64,000 nucleotides of DNA from positions 1,240,001 to 1,304,000 of the forward strand of contig JAVTLE010000007.1 in assembly GCA_033439295.1 (NCBI GenBank). Reading direction: 5' to 3'. Position 1 is the first letter of the stretch, and the number at the start of each line of letters is the position of its first letter. Origin of the DNA: Deuterostichococcus epilithicus (Eukaryota > Chlorophyta > Trebouxiophyceae > Prasiolales > Stichococcaceae). Shown here one piece after another: positions 11,076 to 22,000 of the stretch. The position numbers and the translations under genes are program-made. Under the pieces are notes generated by a model, which made no database searches, was not told the origin of the DNA, and saw nothing but the letters and a program-made list of their open reading frames with translations.

Positions 11076-14000
11076 TCAAATGTTCTTTTTAGTGTCTGTG
11101 CCCGCTGCCGCGCTGCTCTCTGCCGCGCCATTTTCTGACGGGCTGTTCTGGCTGGCGGCGGGCTTCACGTCCGGGGTGGAGACGCCATCAGACAGCGCCG
11201 CCCGCAGGCGATCCCGCTCGTCCTGCAACAGCGCGAGATGAGACACGCTCAGCCTGCAGTTTCAACAATGGCTGCCCGGCCCGTGGCTGGCAGCAGCCAC
11301 TGCGCAATCCTGCTGCACTGTGCGAGTGCCATCGATGCTGAGACACGGGCTTGCAGTGCGTGTTTATGTTTAGCGCCACAGCACGCGCTGTTAGCCCACC
11401 TCGTTGAAACCGATGCTGTCCATGTAAGGCACGAGGCCGCCATACGCACGCCTGCGCCGATGCAGAACCGACATGAGTGCAGGCAGCGCAAACATGGCTG
11501 ACGCCTGTCAGCTTGGAGCGTCCCTGAATGTTGCTGACGCGCTGCAGCAGTGGCCGATCAAAGCCCATGGAGCCTGTGCGTCCAGGGCGCGTCCCAGCAG
11601 GCGAGGCTGCAACAGTTGTCAGCCGGGTGCTCTAGTCAACAGCACACCATAGGATGAAACCGCAGCAAAAGCGGCATCTTGCAGCAGCAACGAGCAGAAT
11701 GTAAGATCGAAATTTCAGTGCATACACAAGGCGAGGCGCAAAGAAGAGGCGAGGCGCACTCGATGTACTCCAGGGTGGTGGCCATCGCCTCCCGCGGCGC
11801 CGCGCTGAAGGCCTTGACATCGAGGTTGGCCAGCACTTTGTCGTGCTCCAGGCCGCCTAAGGCAAGTGCGACGCCGTCCGCGCCGTCAGACCTGCGGGAT
11901 GCATGCACACTGTACTGCGCGCATTGTGTCCTGCATCTTGTGTCTCGTGTCCTGCTTTAGGAGGACTTAGAGCCACGCGTGCCGTCAGACGGGCATTATG
12001 GATGCCCACATGCTTCGCACTGGTAGCACGGTGTCCTGCTTCTTGTGTCCTGACTCTTAAATATCTGCTCGCAGTTCGTGGAGCAGAAGAGTGCCGCAAG
12101 ATGCACTGCGCTTCCGCCCCTTCACGACGCCGCCAAACATGCAAGCACGCATGCCGGCAGCCAGGCGTCCGCAAGTTTAAGTGCAGCAAGCCCGGGAAGC
12201 CCATGCACCTGTTGTAATCGGAGATGATCTCGTCCTTGGTAGCGCCGCAGGCCGCCAGCACCAGCGCCGCCGTCAGCCCCGTGCGGTCCTTGCCCACCTT
12301 GCAGAAGAACAGCGTCGCCTCACCCCGCTCCGCCGCCGCCCTGATGATCTGTAGCAGCAACATGGGAGCGTGTCACCCCGGATTGGGGGTGTACTGACAG
12401 CTTTATCTCTGCTGCAGAGGAAGAGAAGAGAACGATGTCCTTGCAATGCTCCGCGGCCGCCCTGAAGACCTGCGAGCGCAGGGTGCAAGCATGCCACACA
12501 GCGGGAGCATGTCGCCTTGAAGAAAGGGGGCAGTCATGATGCGCCTGCTCCCCGCTCTCGCTTGCGATGCAAGACACAGCCCTGGCCGCGCACGCTCCTT
12601 TGCTGAAACTGTCATGTGACCATCGAATGCTGGCAATATTGTGGAAGCAGGCTCAGCGTCAGCGGCAGCTCGTCGGCGGGAGCACAGCAGCAGCACACAT
12701 GGCCGCCGTTGACAACGAGCTTTGAATGCGTCTCTCATCCTCGCAACGCACTCGCACATGCCGTCTTGAAGCACGCCAGGCAGCGCCGGGCACCGCTCAC
12801 CTTCAGCGCTGAGCACAGCTCCTGGGTTGCGGAGTCCAGCAAGATTTCGTACAGCTGCGGCAGGCCCCCGGCGTTTACCTCTCTGCAGGGAGGCAGGGTC
12901 CACGCTGGTTGGGGTTCAGGCTGTCGCTCACAGCCTCAGCATCACACCGCCTGGCGGTGTCGGCCTCAGCGGTGGCCAGGGTCGCGTGGGCGCTGTGGGA
13001 CCCATGTTGGACTAGCCAGTCAGCGGGCACAGGCACCAGGCCGGCTTTGCGATCAGCCAGCGGGGGCAAGGATGACTCACTTGAGCACCACGTTCTTCGC
13101 CTTGTCCAAATTCACGACACTCCAGAGCAGAGTGAGGGCTGCCACGCCCCGCGGCAATCGCGTGAACAGCGAACGGTAGTAGCGGTTCCTGTGCCGGCAC
13201 ACCACAGTCAGAATTTCTGCATTCCAGCAGCAGCACGCAGCCAGAAGCTGATGCGACTCACAAAAGGTGCCCGGGGCCGGCAGCCCACGATCATGAAGGT
13301 TGTGCCAGCCGTAGCTGCAAGGACATCACCGCAAAACAGGGGTCAAGGTTCTCAAATTCAGCCTTACAGCATTACGCCTCTGTTTCGACAGCAGCAAGCA
13401 TGCGGGGCAGGCAAACCCTTGAAGGACGAGTTGCAATGCAGAGGAGACTCGGGAGCTCACTTTTCCAGCAGCGCTACATGGTGGACGGTCAGCGAGGGGC
13501 GCCTCGGCGGCGCCGGCTCGTCTCTGTTGTCCGCGCCGTCGTCCACGCCGTCTGTCGCGCCGTTGCCGGCCTCGATGGCGCCGGCAGCAGAGGTCCGCGG
13601 CGCCGCGTCGTAGTTGTTCCGGATGCGGAACGTCTCCCGCTGCGGCCAGCGCAGCACAGCCAGCTGAGCGTCCATGCCCTCTGAATGCAACCTGCCTCCC
13701 TTCTCAGCGGCCCTGCATGATGACGACCTGCCTGCGGTGTGTTGATGCTAGCATGCGCGAACATGGCTGGATGAGCTGCAGGACCTCTCGCTGGGACCTT
13801 CCGGCATGCGCCATATGCCACCAGAGTACGACTCTGGTAGCCGCACGGGCAGCGCACCTCGGCCGCGCCGCCAGTCGTTGCAGAGTTCATGACCTCCGCG
13901 TGCTGCAGCAGCAGGCTGTCCCCATCCTCTTTGCGCTCCACCGCCGAGCGCAGGTCCACCTACGAGAACAGTCCAGACTCCCTTTGCTGAAACATGTGCC

Positions 14001-14709
14001 GACAGTTGCGCATTGCCGAGATGTGCACGCTTTGTGATGCACTCCCAAGTCAGATTCTTCGAGCGGCAGTCCTCGCAGACAATATCCACAGTCCGAAAAG
14101 CTCCGGATGCCTGCAGCCAGCACCAGCGACACACACCAGCTGGCGGATGTTGAGGGTCTCCCGCAGCAGCTCGACATCTGCAGCCGACGCGCTGTTGGGG
14201 CATGCCGATCGGAACAGCAGACCTGCAGCGATGTTGGGCTGCAGATTAGAATCAGGCGTTGAGAATTTGTACACTAATTAGTGGCAGAGCATCGGCCGCC
14301 ACTGCAGGGTGATGGACCAGCAGAGGCGTCCACAGACCTGGCCGTATGTTGGCGCACGCCTCAGCCAGGTCGCGGGCATTCTTCACGTTCTGCAGCTTCG
14401 CCAGGGTCGATCCTGTCTCGACCTTCCGCGGCATGACTGCAGCCAGGCATTGATCACGGAGCTGTGAACGTCCGGCAGCGTCAGCATCCGACCAAATGGG
14501 GTGCATGTCAGTGTGTGTAGCAATTGCGAATGGTCAAGCAGAGCGCTCCCACAGGAGTTCTCACAGGACCACTTGACGTTGTGCTGCTGACCTGTCTGCC
14601 CGGTGTAGGCCGCTGAGGACTGTCGCCGGATGGCGGGGAGCGATGCGCGGACGCCGAACAGGCTGGCTACAGGCTCGAAGCAGCTGTATACCACCCCCAT
14701 CCGTTGCAT
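11076..14709 (-). CDS. protein tyrosine phosphatase, Y_phosphatase3-like
   Basis: Exons on minus: 14709-14592, 14436-14338, 14222-14137, 13959-13858, 13639-13461, 13188-13081, 12882-12801, 12348-12209, 11891-11760, 11451-11400, 11222-11076; all phases agree, about 414 aa. Family landmarks: NVKNARDLAEA, IRPGLLFRSA, VDLRSAVERK, the catalytic loop CKVGKDRTG (C-x5-R with Cys nucleophile and Arg), SDYN, and the late ...LEYIERAYGG...YMDSIGF block. The acidic insert after residue ~160 and the Ser/Ala-rich tail ending GTDTKKNI look disordered. The substrate is unknown; members act on phosphotyrosine or phosphoinositides. The start could also be the ATG at 14700. Introns 7 and 8 carry exon-head echoes. 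It diverges from SYF1. Confidence 0.82.
11970..12060 (-). repeat. echo of exon 9 head plus intron 3' end in the phosphatase gene
   Basis: GTCTGACGGCRCG occurs at the true exon 9 start (11891-11879) and again about 99 nt upstream in the intron (near 11992-11980). The intron bases before each copy also match: CATCC near the acceptor and a CAGGACAC/ACAAGA run further up. The duplicated unit therefore spans the intron 3' end and the exon head. Confidence 0.65.
12430..12482 (-). repeat. echo of exon 8 head in phosphatase intron 7
   Basis: In the gene sense, an intact CGCAG acceptor is followed by VFRAAAEHCKDIVLFSS, matching the true exon 8 start IIRAAAERGEATLFFCK (12348-12300). It lies about 130 nt upstream of the real exon and stops before the catalytic Cys loop. 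Confidence 0.7.
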
Positions 14710-15421
14710 CCGTAATGTAGGTGGCGGCAGTCCCAGCCCCTTCGCACGCCCCGCCAGCTGGGGCGCCGGCAGGCAACTCGAGGCTGGGGCGCCGCTGTGC
14801 GCGCTCTGGCGCAGGCAACTGCTTCTCGATGCCGTTGTGAGCGCCGTCTTCAGCGCTGGATTGTATCAGAAATACTTAAGCTTGCAGAGGATCGTCTGAG
14901 GAGGAGTGGGCTTTGTCTGAAGGCGATGGATCGGCGTCGCAAAGCGATTACGTCGCGTTGGTGGTGTCAGTACTGCAAATAAACGCCTGATCCGCGATCG
15001 GTGGACTCTGCTGAACGCAAGACAATCGGCCTCAAACAAACTCTACAAATTTGTGGAAGGGCTCCTGCGGCATCAGTTGCTGATCCTGGCTTCGGCACCG
15101 CTTCGTGACCTCGGACTGAGAGCAAAAGGGTAATTGATGTAGATAATACTAGGAATAACAGGTGAGCTAATCACACCTGTGCAGCAAGCCAGCGTGCTGC
15201 AGCGCCCCGGCATTTCTGCATGTTTTGCGGTCTGAGAGTGTGACGGAGGCATCATGTTTAGTGCTCGGTCTGCGTAGCATCCTCCACTGTGCGCGGAACG
15301 GCAAACAGCCGTGCTGACTGTCGGCATCATCCAGTCTTTTTTTGTGTGGCGAGCGACATCTCTGGCGCCCAGTGCATGGCACAAGCGTCCTGCTGAGCCC
15401 TGAGGGGCTATACTCTCGATC
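14710..15421. other. divergent promoter region phosphatase/SYF1
   Basis: About 710 bp between two divergent start codons. No exon was recognised, and I see no clear TATA box. Confidence 0.4.
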
Positions 15422-16000
15422 ATGGTGGGTGTCATGGTGGAGCCGGCGCCGGCAGCAGCTGCAACAGCCGCGGAGCAGGCGGCCATTGACGAGCTGCTGC
15501 CCAGCGAGGAGGATCTTCTCTATGAGGAGGAGCTGCTGCGCAACCCGTACTCGCTCAAGATGTGGTGCCGCTACATCGAGGCGCGCCAGGGCATAGTGGC
15601 TCGGCGGCGCTATGTGTTGTATGAGCGGGCGCTAAAGGCGCTCCCCGGCAGCTACAAGGTGCCGACCTTCTCTGGGGCGCACACTTTTCGCTGTCTGCAC
15701 GCCAGGTTGCGAATCCCTTCGCGAGACGGCAATATGCCTCAAGCTGTGTGCTCGCCCGCCAAGTTGGCTGGCTCTGACGGCAAGACTGCTCGATAGGCCG
15801 TTCAGACAGCGGTGCTGCATGAGACTGACTGCGAGTGGCTAATCGGACCAGCCATTCGGCACGGGTGCAACGAATCAGATGCCCCTGTCGCGGCGACGGT
15901 GATTGACAAGGCTTGCCGGCAAGCAGTACGGGAAAAAAGGTCCCGAAGAGCAACTTTGTATAGAGAGGTCCAAGGTCCCTGAGAGCGCCTTTGTATCACA

Positions 16001-16032
<32 letters not shown>

Positions 16033-19000
16033 NNCACACACACACCCAGCAACGTTTCCCACCTCACAAAAATTGAAGTTTGAAAACTCTGCGTTCACAC
16101 TTTCCGGCGCAACTCTGGGGTGCGTCCCTGCAGTAGCAGCGGCTGGCGTGCCGCGGCCTCAGAACACCACCTGACAACCCCTCGCACTCGTCATTGACCA
16201 ACCTTACGTCGCTTTGCCTCACGCAGCTGTGGGCGGCGTACCTGGGGGAGCGGCGGCTGGCCTGCCGCGGCCTCAAGGTCACGGACCCGCGACTGGGCCG
16301 CCTCAACGACACCTACGAGCGGGCGCTGGTCAGCATGCACAAGATGCCGCGCGTGTGGACCCAGTACCTTGAGCTCCTGGCGGAGCAGCGGCTCGTGACG
16401 CGCGCCCGGCGCACGTTTGACCGCGCGCTGCAGGCGCTGCCTATCACGCAGCACGACCGCATTTGGCAGCTGTACCTGGTGAGAGGTCGTGTGCTTCGTG
16501 AGCTGTGACAACGGATGTGTGATAAAGGAGAAGGATACTTGCAATTGTGGCGGTGTCTCGAGGAGGACTCGTATATGTGCGGTGGGGCAGACGGGCAGAC
16601 CGTGCGCAGACGGCCGCAGACTGAATCGCCAGCCCTGCAAAGACGGCAGCATCCTGAGAGATATAGCAGGCGAGAGGAAACATGAAGCCAAAATAGCGCT
16701 TGATTGGCTGGACTCAGACACTGACACCATCCGTGTGCTGCATCGCGCAGAAATTCGTGATGCAGCCGGGCATCCCTGTGGAGACTGCCACGCGGGTGTA
16801 CCGGCGGTACCTGAAGCTGGAGCCGACGCACGTGGAGGAGTACATCGCCTACCTGAAGAAAAAGGTGGTTTCTTTGCCGAGGAGCTGCCGGGGAGCACTT
16901 TTTGGAAAGCGCTGCCTCCATGGTGGTCTGACTGTCCTGTCGCCGGCGTCTCGAGACGCTCCGGATGCGCAGCAGCAGTTTCCTGCCAATTCGAACCTGC
17001 AGCCGCACACTGCCTGCTGATGGGCGCCGCTGAACCCTCGCCCTCTCCTATGTGCGCAAGAGCAGTAGCACCAGGCGGCGAGCCGGCCGGCGGATGCTGC
17101 CAACAGCTTTTCAAGTGCCACCAAACTTCCTTGTCAATCAGTTGCCACCCAACCTTCTCGGCAACTGCCACCCACCTTTCTGGCGTGGGCCGCACAGGAG
17201 CAATGGGGCGAGGCCGCCACGAAGCTGGCGGAGGTGTGCAACGACGAGCTGTTCCGCAGCCTGGAGGCCAAGTCCAAGCACGCGCTGTGGCTGGAGCTGG
17301 CCGACATCTGCACGCGGCACCCGCGCGACGTCGCGCACCTGCGTGTGGAGGCCATCCTGCGCGCCGGCATCCGAAAGTTCACCGACGAGGTGCGGCCTCC
17401 TCCTCCATTTGTTTTGTATAGGGTCCCGGTGTCCGGGCTTCCTCAAGCCTGCACTTGCGCATGGATTCTGAATTGAACTTCAAAATCGACCTGAATTGCT
17501 CTTGGTCTGGCGTGCAGGTGGGGCGGCTGTGGACAAGCCTGGCGGACTACTTCATCCGGCAGGGCCTATTCGAGAAGGCGCGCGACGTCTACGAGGAGGG
17601 CCTCACAACGGTGCGGCCCTGATCGTGTCAACACCTCGCCCTTGAGAATCTGTCCAAGTGCATGATGCCCTTTGTTGTAGAGTCTATGCCAATGCAAGGC
17701 TGGCGTTCACCTCATCACCTGCTGGCCGTGGCACCAGCCCTGCGTCTGTCTCGAAGCCTCGACTGCAAGTGCTCTCCCGCGGGTTCAGACCCACTTGGCT
17801 GGGGCGTCTGGCTGACCTTCTGCCCTGCAGATTTATCCGACTTTTTTCTATCCTTTCCCCCTGTCTCCAGGTGGTGACGGTGCGGGACTTCTCCCTCATC
17901 TTTGACGCGCTCACGACGTTCGAGGAGTCGCTGCTGGCGGCGCGCATGGGCGCCGACGACGCAGAGCCGGAGGAGCCGGAGGCGGGCGGGGACGCTGACG
18001 CCGACGGCGCAGACTTCATGCTGAAGGACCCCGGCAGCGACGTCGACCTGCGGTTAGCCATCCCGCGCTGCCACGACCTCTCGTGTCGTGCTGTCGAGCA
18101 TCGGCCAGAACAGCACCGGTTGGCCCTGGACTGCGCATCATGGCCGTGCTTCCCGGCAGGGCTCCATATTGTGGCGGCCATACATCGGACACGGGCGGGG
18201 GCGGCTGGAGACTGAGGAGAGCGACGCGCTCAGCATCCCTACAACTCCTCGTTGTGTGGCAGCAACTGCGCGACGCATTCGCAGTCACACTCACCCTCTT
18301 GTGCACGGCGCTCAGCAGGCCGGCACAGCTGGAACACTTGATGGGCCGGCGCCCGGAGCCGCTGTCGAGCGTGATGCTGTCTGTGTCAGGGCTGTTCTGT
18401 TCATTTTGTGTGCATACCTGGGAAACGTCAACGAACCCGCGCGCGCACCGCTGCGCAGACTGGCGCGGCTGGAGCAGGTGACGGGGCGCCGCCCAGACCC
18501 GCTGTCCAGCGTGATGCTGTCGGTCTGTTGGGTTCATTCTGTTCGCATTCATAGGACCTGAACGGAATCTTGCGCACCGCTGCGCAGGCTGGCGCGGCTG
18601 GAGCACCTGATGGGGCGCCGCCCGGAGCTGCTGTCCAGCGTGATGCTGCGGCAGAACCCGCACAACGTGCACGAGTGGCACAAGCGCGCCCGCCTGTTTG
18701 CGGGGCAGCCGCACAAGCAGATCCTCACCTACACCGAGGCGGTGCGCACCGTGGACCCGGACAAGGTGCGCTGAGATGATTTACTGATCTGGAAAACGCC
18801 TGTTGATGTCAGGAAACATGAGCGGAAACCTTGGGGTACCTAAAATTGAAGGAAGATGGCAGATGAGCGTCGGGTGGTGCAAAGGTTACGGCACGTCTCC
18901 GGGTGTCCTGCTCGGCGCTTGCTGGCATAAACCCTTGTCGTCTTTTGGGAGGGGCGATGCCGTCTCGAAAGAGCTGTGCAGAGTGGGTGGGATGTCTCCC

Positions 19001-22000
19001 CTTGCGGCAGCGATATCTGCGGCATCAATCACAAGATGGCAATGTCACCCGCCCTGCACAGTCCCAGATGTGTTCTCAGATGATGACGCATGGGGACCCG
19101 CACCTGCCGGTGCTGAGCCAGGCAGCACACACTCTGCTGAGGGGCTGCCCTTTGAGGCCCGTCCGCCACGGCTGCGCAGGCCATCGGCAAGCCGCACACG
19201 CTGTGGTGCGCCTTTGCCAAGTTCTACGACCGGCACGGCGACCTGGCCAACGCCCGCATCATCTTCGAGAAGGCCACCGAGGTGACCTCAGAGCGTGCTG
19301 CTCAGCTGCCGCCCAGGGACTCTCAAATGGCTAGTTGTCATGCAGCCTTCGGCTCGATTCACCAAGTCGCCGCTGGCGCAACGCATCATTGCTCCCCGCG
19401 ACGCATCTCTTTGCGAGGGCCGCAAAGAAGTCAGATGCCAGCCACCCAAACGCCGCAACCTGGGGCGATGAGCTGTTTTTATTACTTCAGATTTCGTACT
19501 GCCCACTGCAGGCGCGCTACAAGTACGTGGACGACCTGGCGTCCGTGTGGTGCGAGGCGGCCGAGATGGAACTGGGCCACAAAAATTTCCGCCGCGCGCT
19601 GGAGCTCATGCGCAAGGCGACCACGCCGCCGGCGCATGCTGCCGGGCGCCGCACGCAGGCCGAGATGGACGGCCCCGTCCAGGTGTAAAGCTCTTCCCAG
19701 GGGTCAAAAGGGAGAGCAAGGGCGCATGAACGGGGCGCGGTGGTGCCCCAAGGCGGCGAGCCTTGCGCGCAGGGCGGCGATGATCTGCAATTCAGTCATG
19801 CGGCTGTGCTTGCCGATGCTGTGGAGCTGCTATGAGCATGGCCGCCCCTGTCGTCTGCTCCTCCAGACCCCAAGTCTGTTGGCCCACGCGACATGCAGGG
19901 GCAGCCGCACTGCAGCCTGAAGCCGTGGAGGCGATGCTGCGACCTGGAGGAGCCGGCTGCGCCGCTCACGCCTCTCGACGGTAATTCAGACCAGACCCTG
20001 ACACTGACACCCTGACACATTCCCACGTCCACATTTTTGCAGGGGCGGCTGTACCGCAGCCTGAAGCTCTGGAGCTTCTACTGCGACCTGGAGGAGTCGC
20101 TGGGCACGCTGGAGAGCACGCGCGCGGTGTACGACCAGATCCTGGACCTGCGCATCGCCACCCCCCAGATCGTGCTCAATTACGCGCTTTTCCTGGAGGT
20201 GGGTCTTGTCCGCTGCCGCTGCCGCGCTGGCGCTGCAACCAGATGTTGCCGCAACACAGCAGTATTGCATGCTGTGCGCCTGCCCAGGACCTCCGTCTGG
20301 CCGCTCAGACGAACCCCACCCAGCAGCCATGGGCGCCTCTCACCTCATGTGCCTTAGCGCATCAGCGCAACGTGCGCGGCAGAGGCGGCTGCAACACCAA
20401 GCACGCCCGGGCACTTCAAGAGCTCGCGACCTCGCCTGCTGTCCGTCATGTGCGTCTCATCGCACATGCAGATAAGCCTGAAGTTGCCGCTTGCTGACTC
20501 CGCCTGCAGGAGAACAAGCACTTCGAAGACGCGTTCCAGGCGTACGAGAAGGGGGTCTCCCTCTTCAAATTCCCGCACTCCAAGGACATCTGGGCGGCGT
20601 ACCTCACCAAATTCGTGGCGCGATACGGCGGCAAGAAGCTGGAGCGCGCCCGCGACCTCTTCCGCCACGCGCTGCGCGAGGTGCGCAGTTTCATGGAACT
20701 CGAAAGTATCAGGGATATGCGGGTATTGTCTGCCCCGCTCAGAATGCAGTCCCATGCTGGGATGAGTGGCTGCTGAAGCGCGGCTTTAGGAAGGGCAAGA
20801 TGTCGAGGTGGCACGCAGCTCAGCATGTTGCACTTCGCCATTCCTACTGCACAACCTGTGCCTGTACATATGTCTGACGTACCCAACAACTGAGATTTTG
20901 TGCTAAACTCAGCCAAGTCAGCGCTGTCGTTGGGCTTGGCAGCCATGATGAACCACACTTGATATATGCCACTACGTGAGTCTTTCACAGGCAGCTGATG
21001 TACAAAATCTTTGTTTTAATTTCTGAGCTGCCAAACCTGGCAGCCTCATTGGTGCCTCCCTCCCATGCATACCCACGTCTTCCCTGTCGTTCGCCAGCCC
21101 TCCCAGCAGCAGCAGGAGGAACCAGCTTCTTGCGCTGTGTCTCGCAGCCCCGCTCGTCAATCGAACATCTGCGGTAGGGCCACATCCAGCAGCGTTTGCC
21201 TGGCAAGTGTCCGCGAGCCTGCCCTGTGGCCGAGCGGCATCGTGACGCCTGTGTGCCGCGCGCGGCACATCGAACACACCCCGCTCCACGCGTGTGTGTC
21301 GACTCTCACCGTCTGCCCTGCCCGCCGTTGCAGACGCCGGCGGAGGCGTCAGCCCCAGTGTTCCTGCAGTACGCCGCCCTGGAGGAGGAGCACGGCCTTG
21401 CGCGCGCGGCGATGGGCGTCTATGACGAGGCGGTGCGCACGGTGCCGCCCGGCGAGCGGCTGCCCATCTACGATGTGTACCTCAAGCGCGCCTCCGACTT
21501 CTTCGGCATCGGGAAGGTGCGGTCTTCGGCAGATGGCGCGGAGAATCGCAAGAAGCCTTTGGGCTGGATGTGTTGTTGCCCAGACAGAGCTAGGTTGGTC
21601 AGGCAGAGCTGGGTCTTGAGGAGTCTCAGGCCTGTTGCCGCGCAGCCTCGAGGCCGTCACGCACATGTGCGCATCGGCATCTGCAGCTGCACGGCACTGC
21701 ACCAGGGTCGCTTGCGGCGGGCCTGACGGCGCATGGGTCACCTTTGGCGCTGCTAGCTCCCTTCAAAAGTGCTGCTTCTGCCGACCAGGTCCGGGAAATT
21801 TACGAAATGGCGGTGGAGGCGGAGCCGCCCTACAGCCTGTCCGATGCCGACTGCAAGACCATGTGCGTGCGCTATGCCAACCTAGAGACGCGGGTGCGCC
21901 GCCGCCCCTCATCAAGTTTCTAGGGTTTATAAGGGTTGGGACGAACTTGCGTGTCTTTCATGTTCTGGTTGTGCAAACTCCAAGGGCCACGGCAGGTTGC

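Noticed and set aside
11497-11600. Extra phosphatase exon reading MGFDRPLLQRVSN
   Set aside because: It fits neither phase nor family order; direct splicing from 11760 to 11451 gives the expected ...LEYIERAYGG join.
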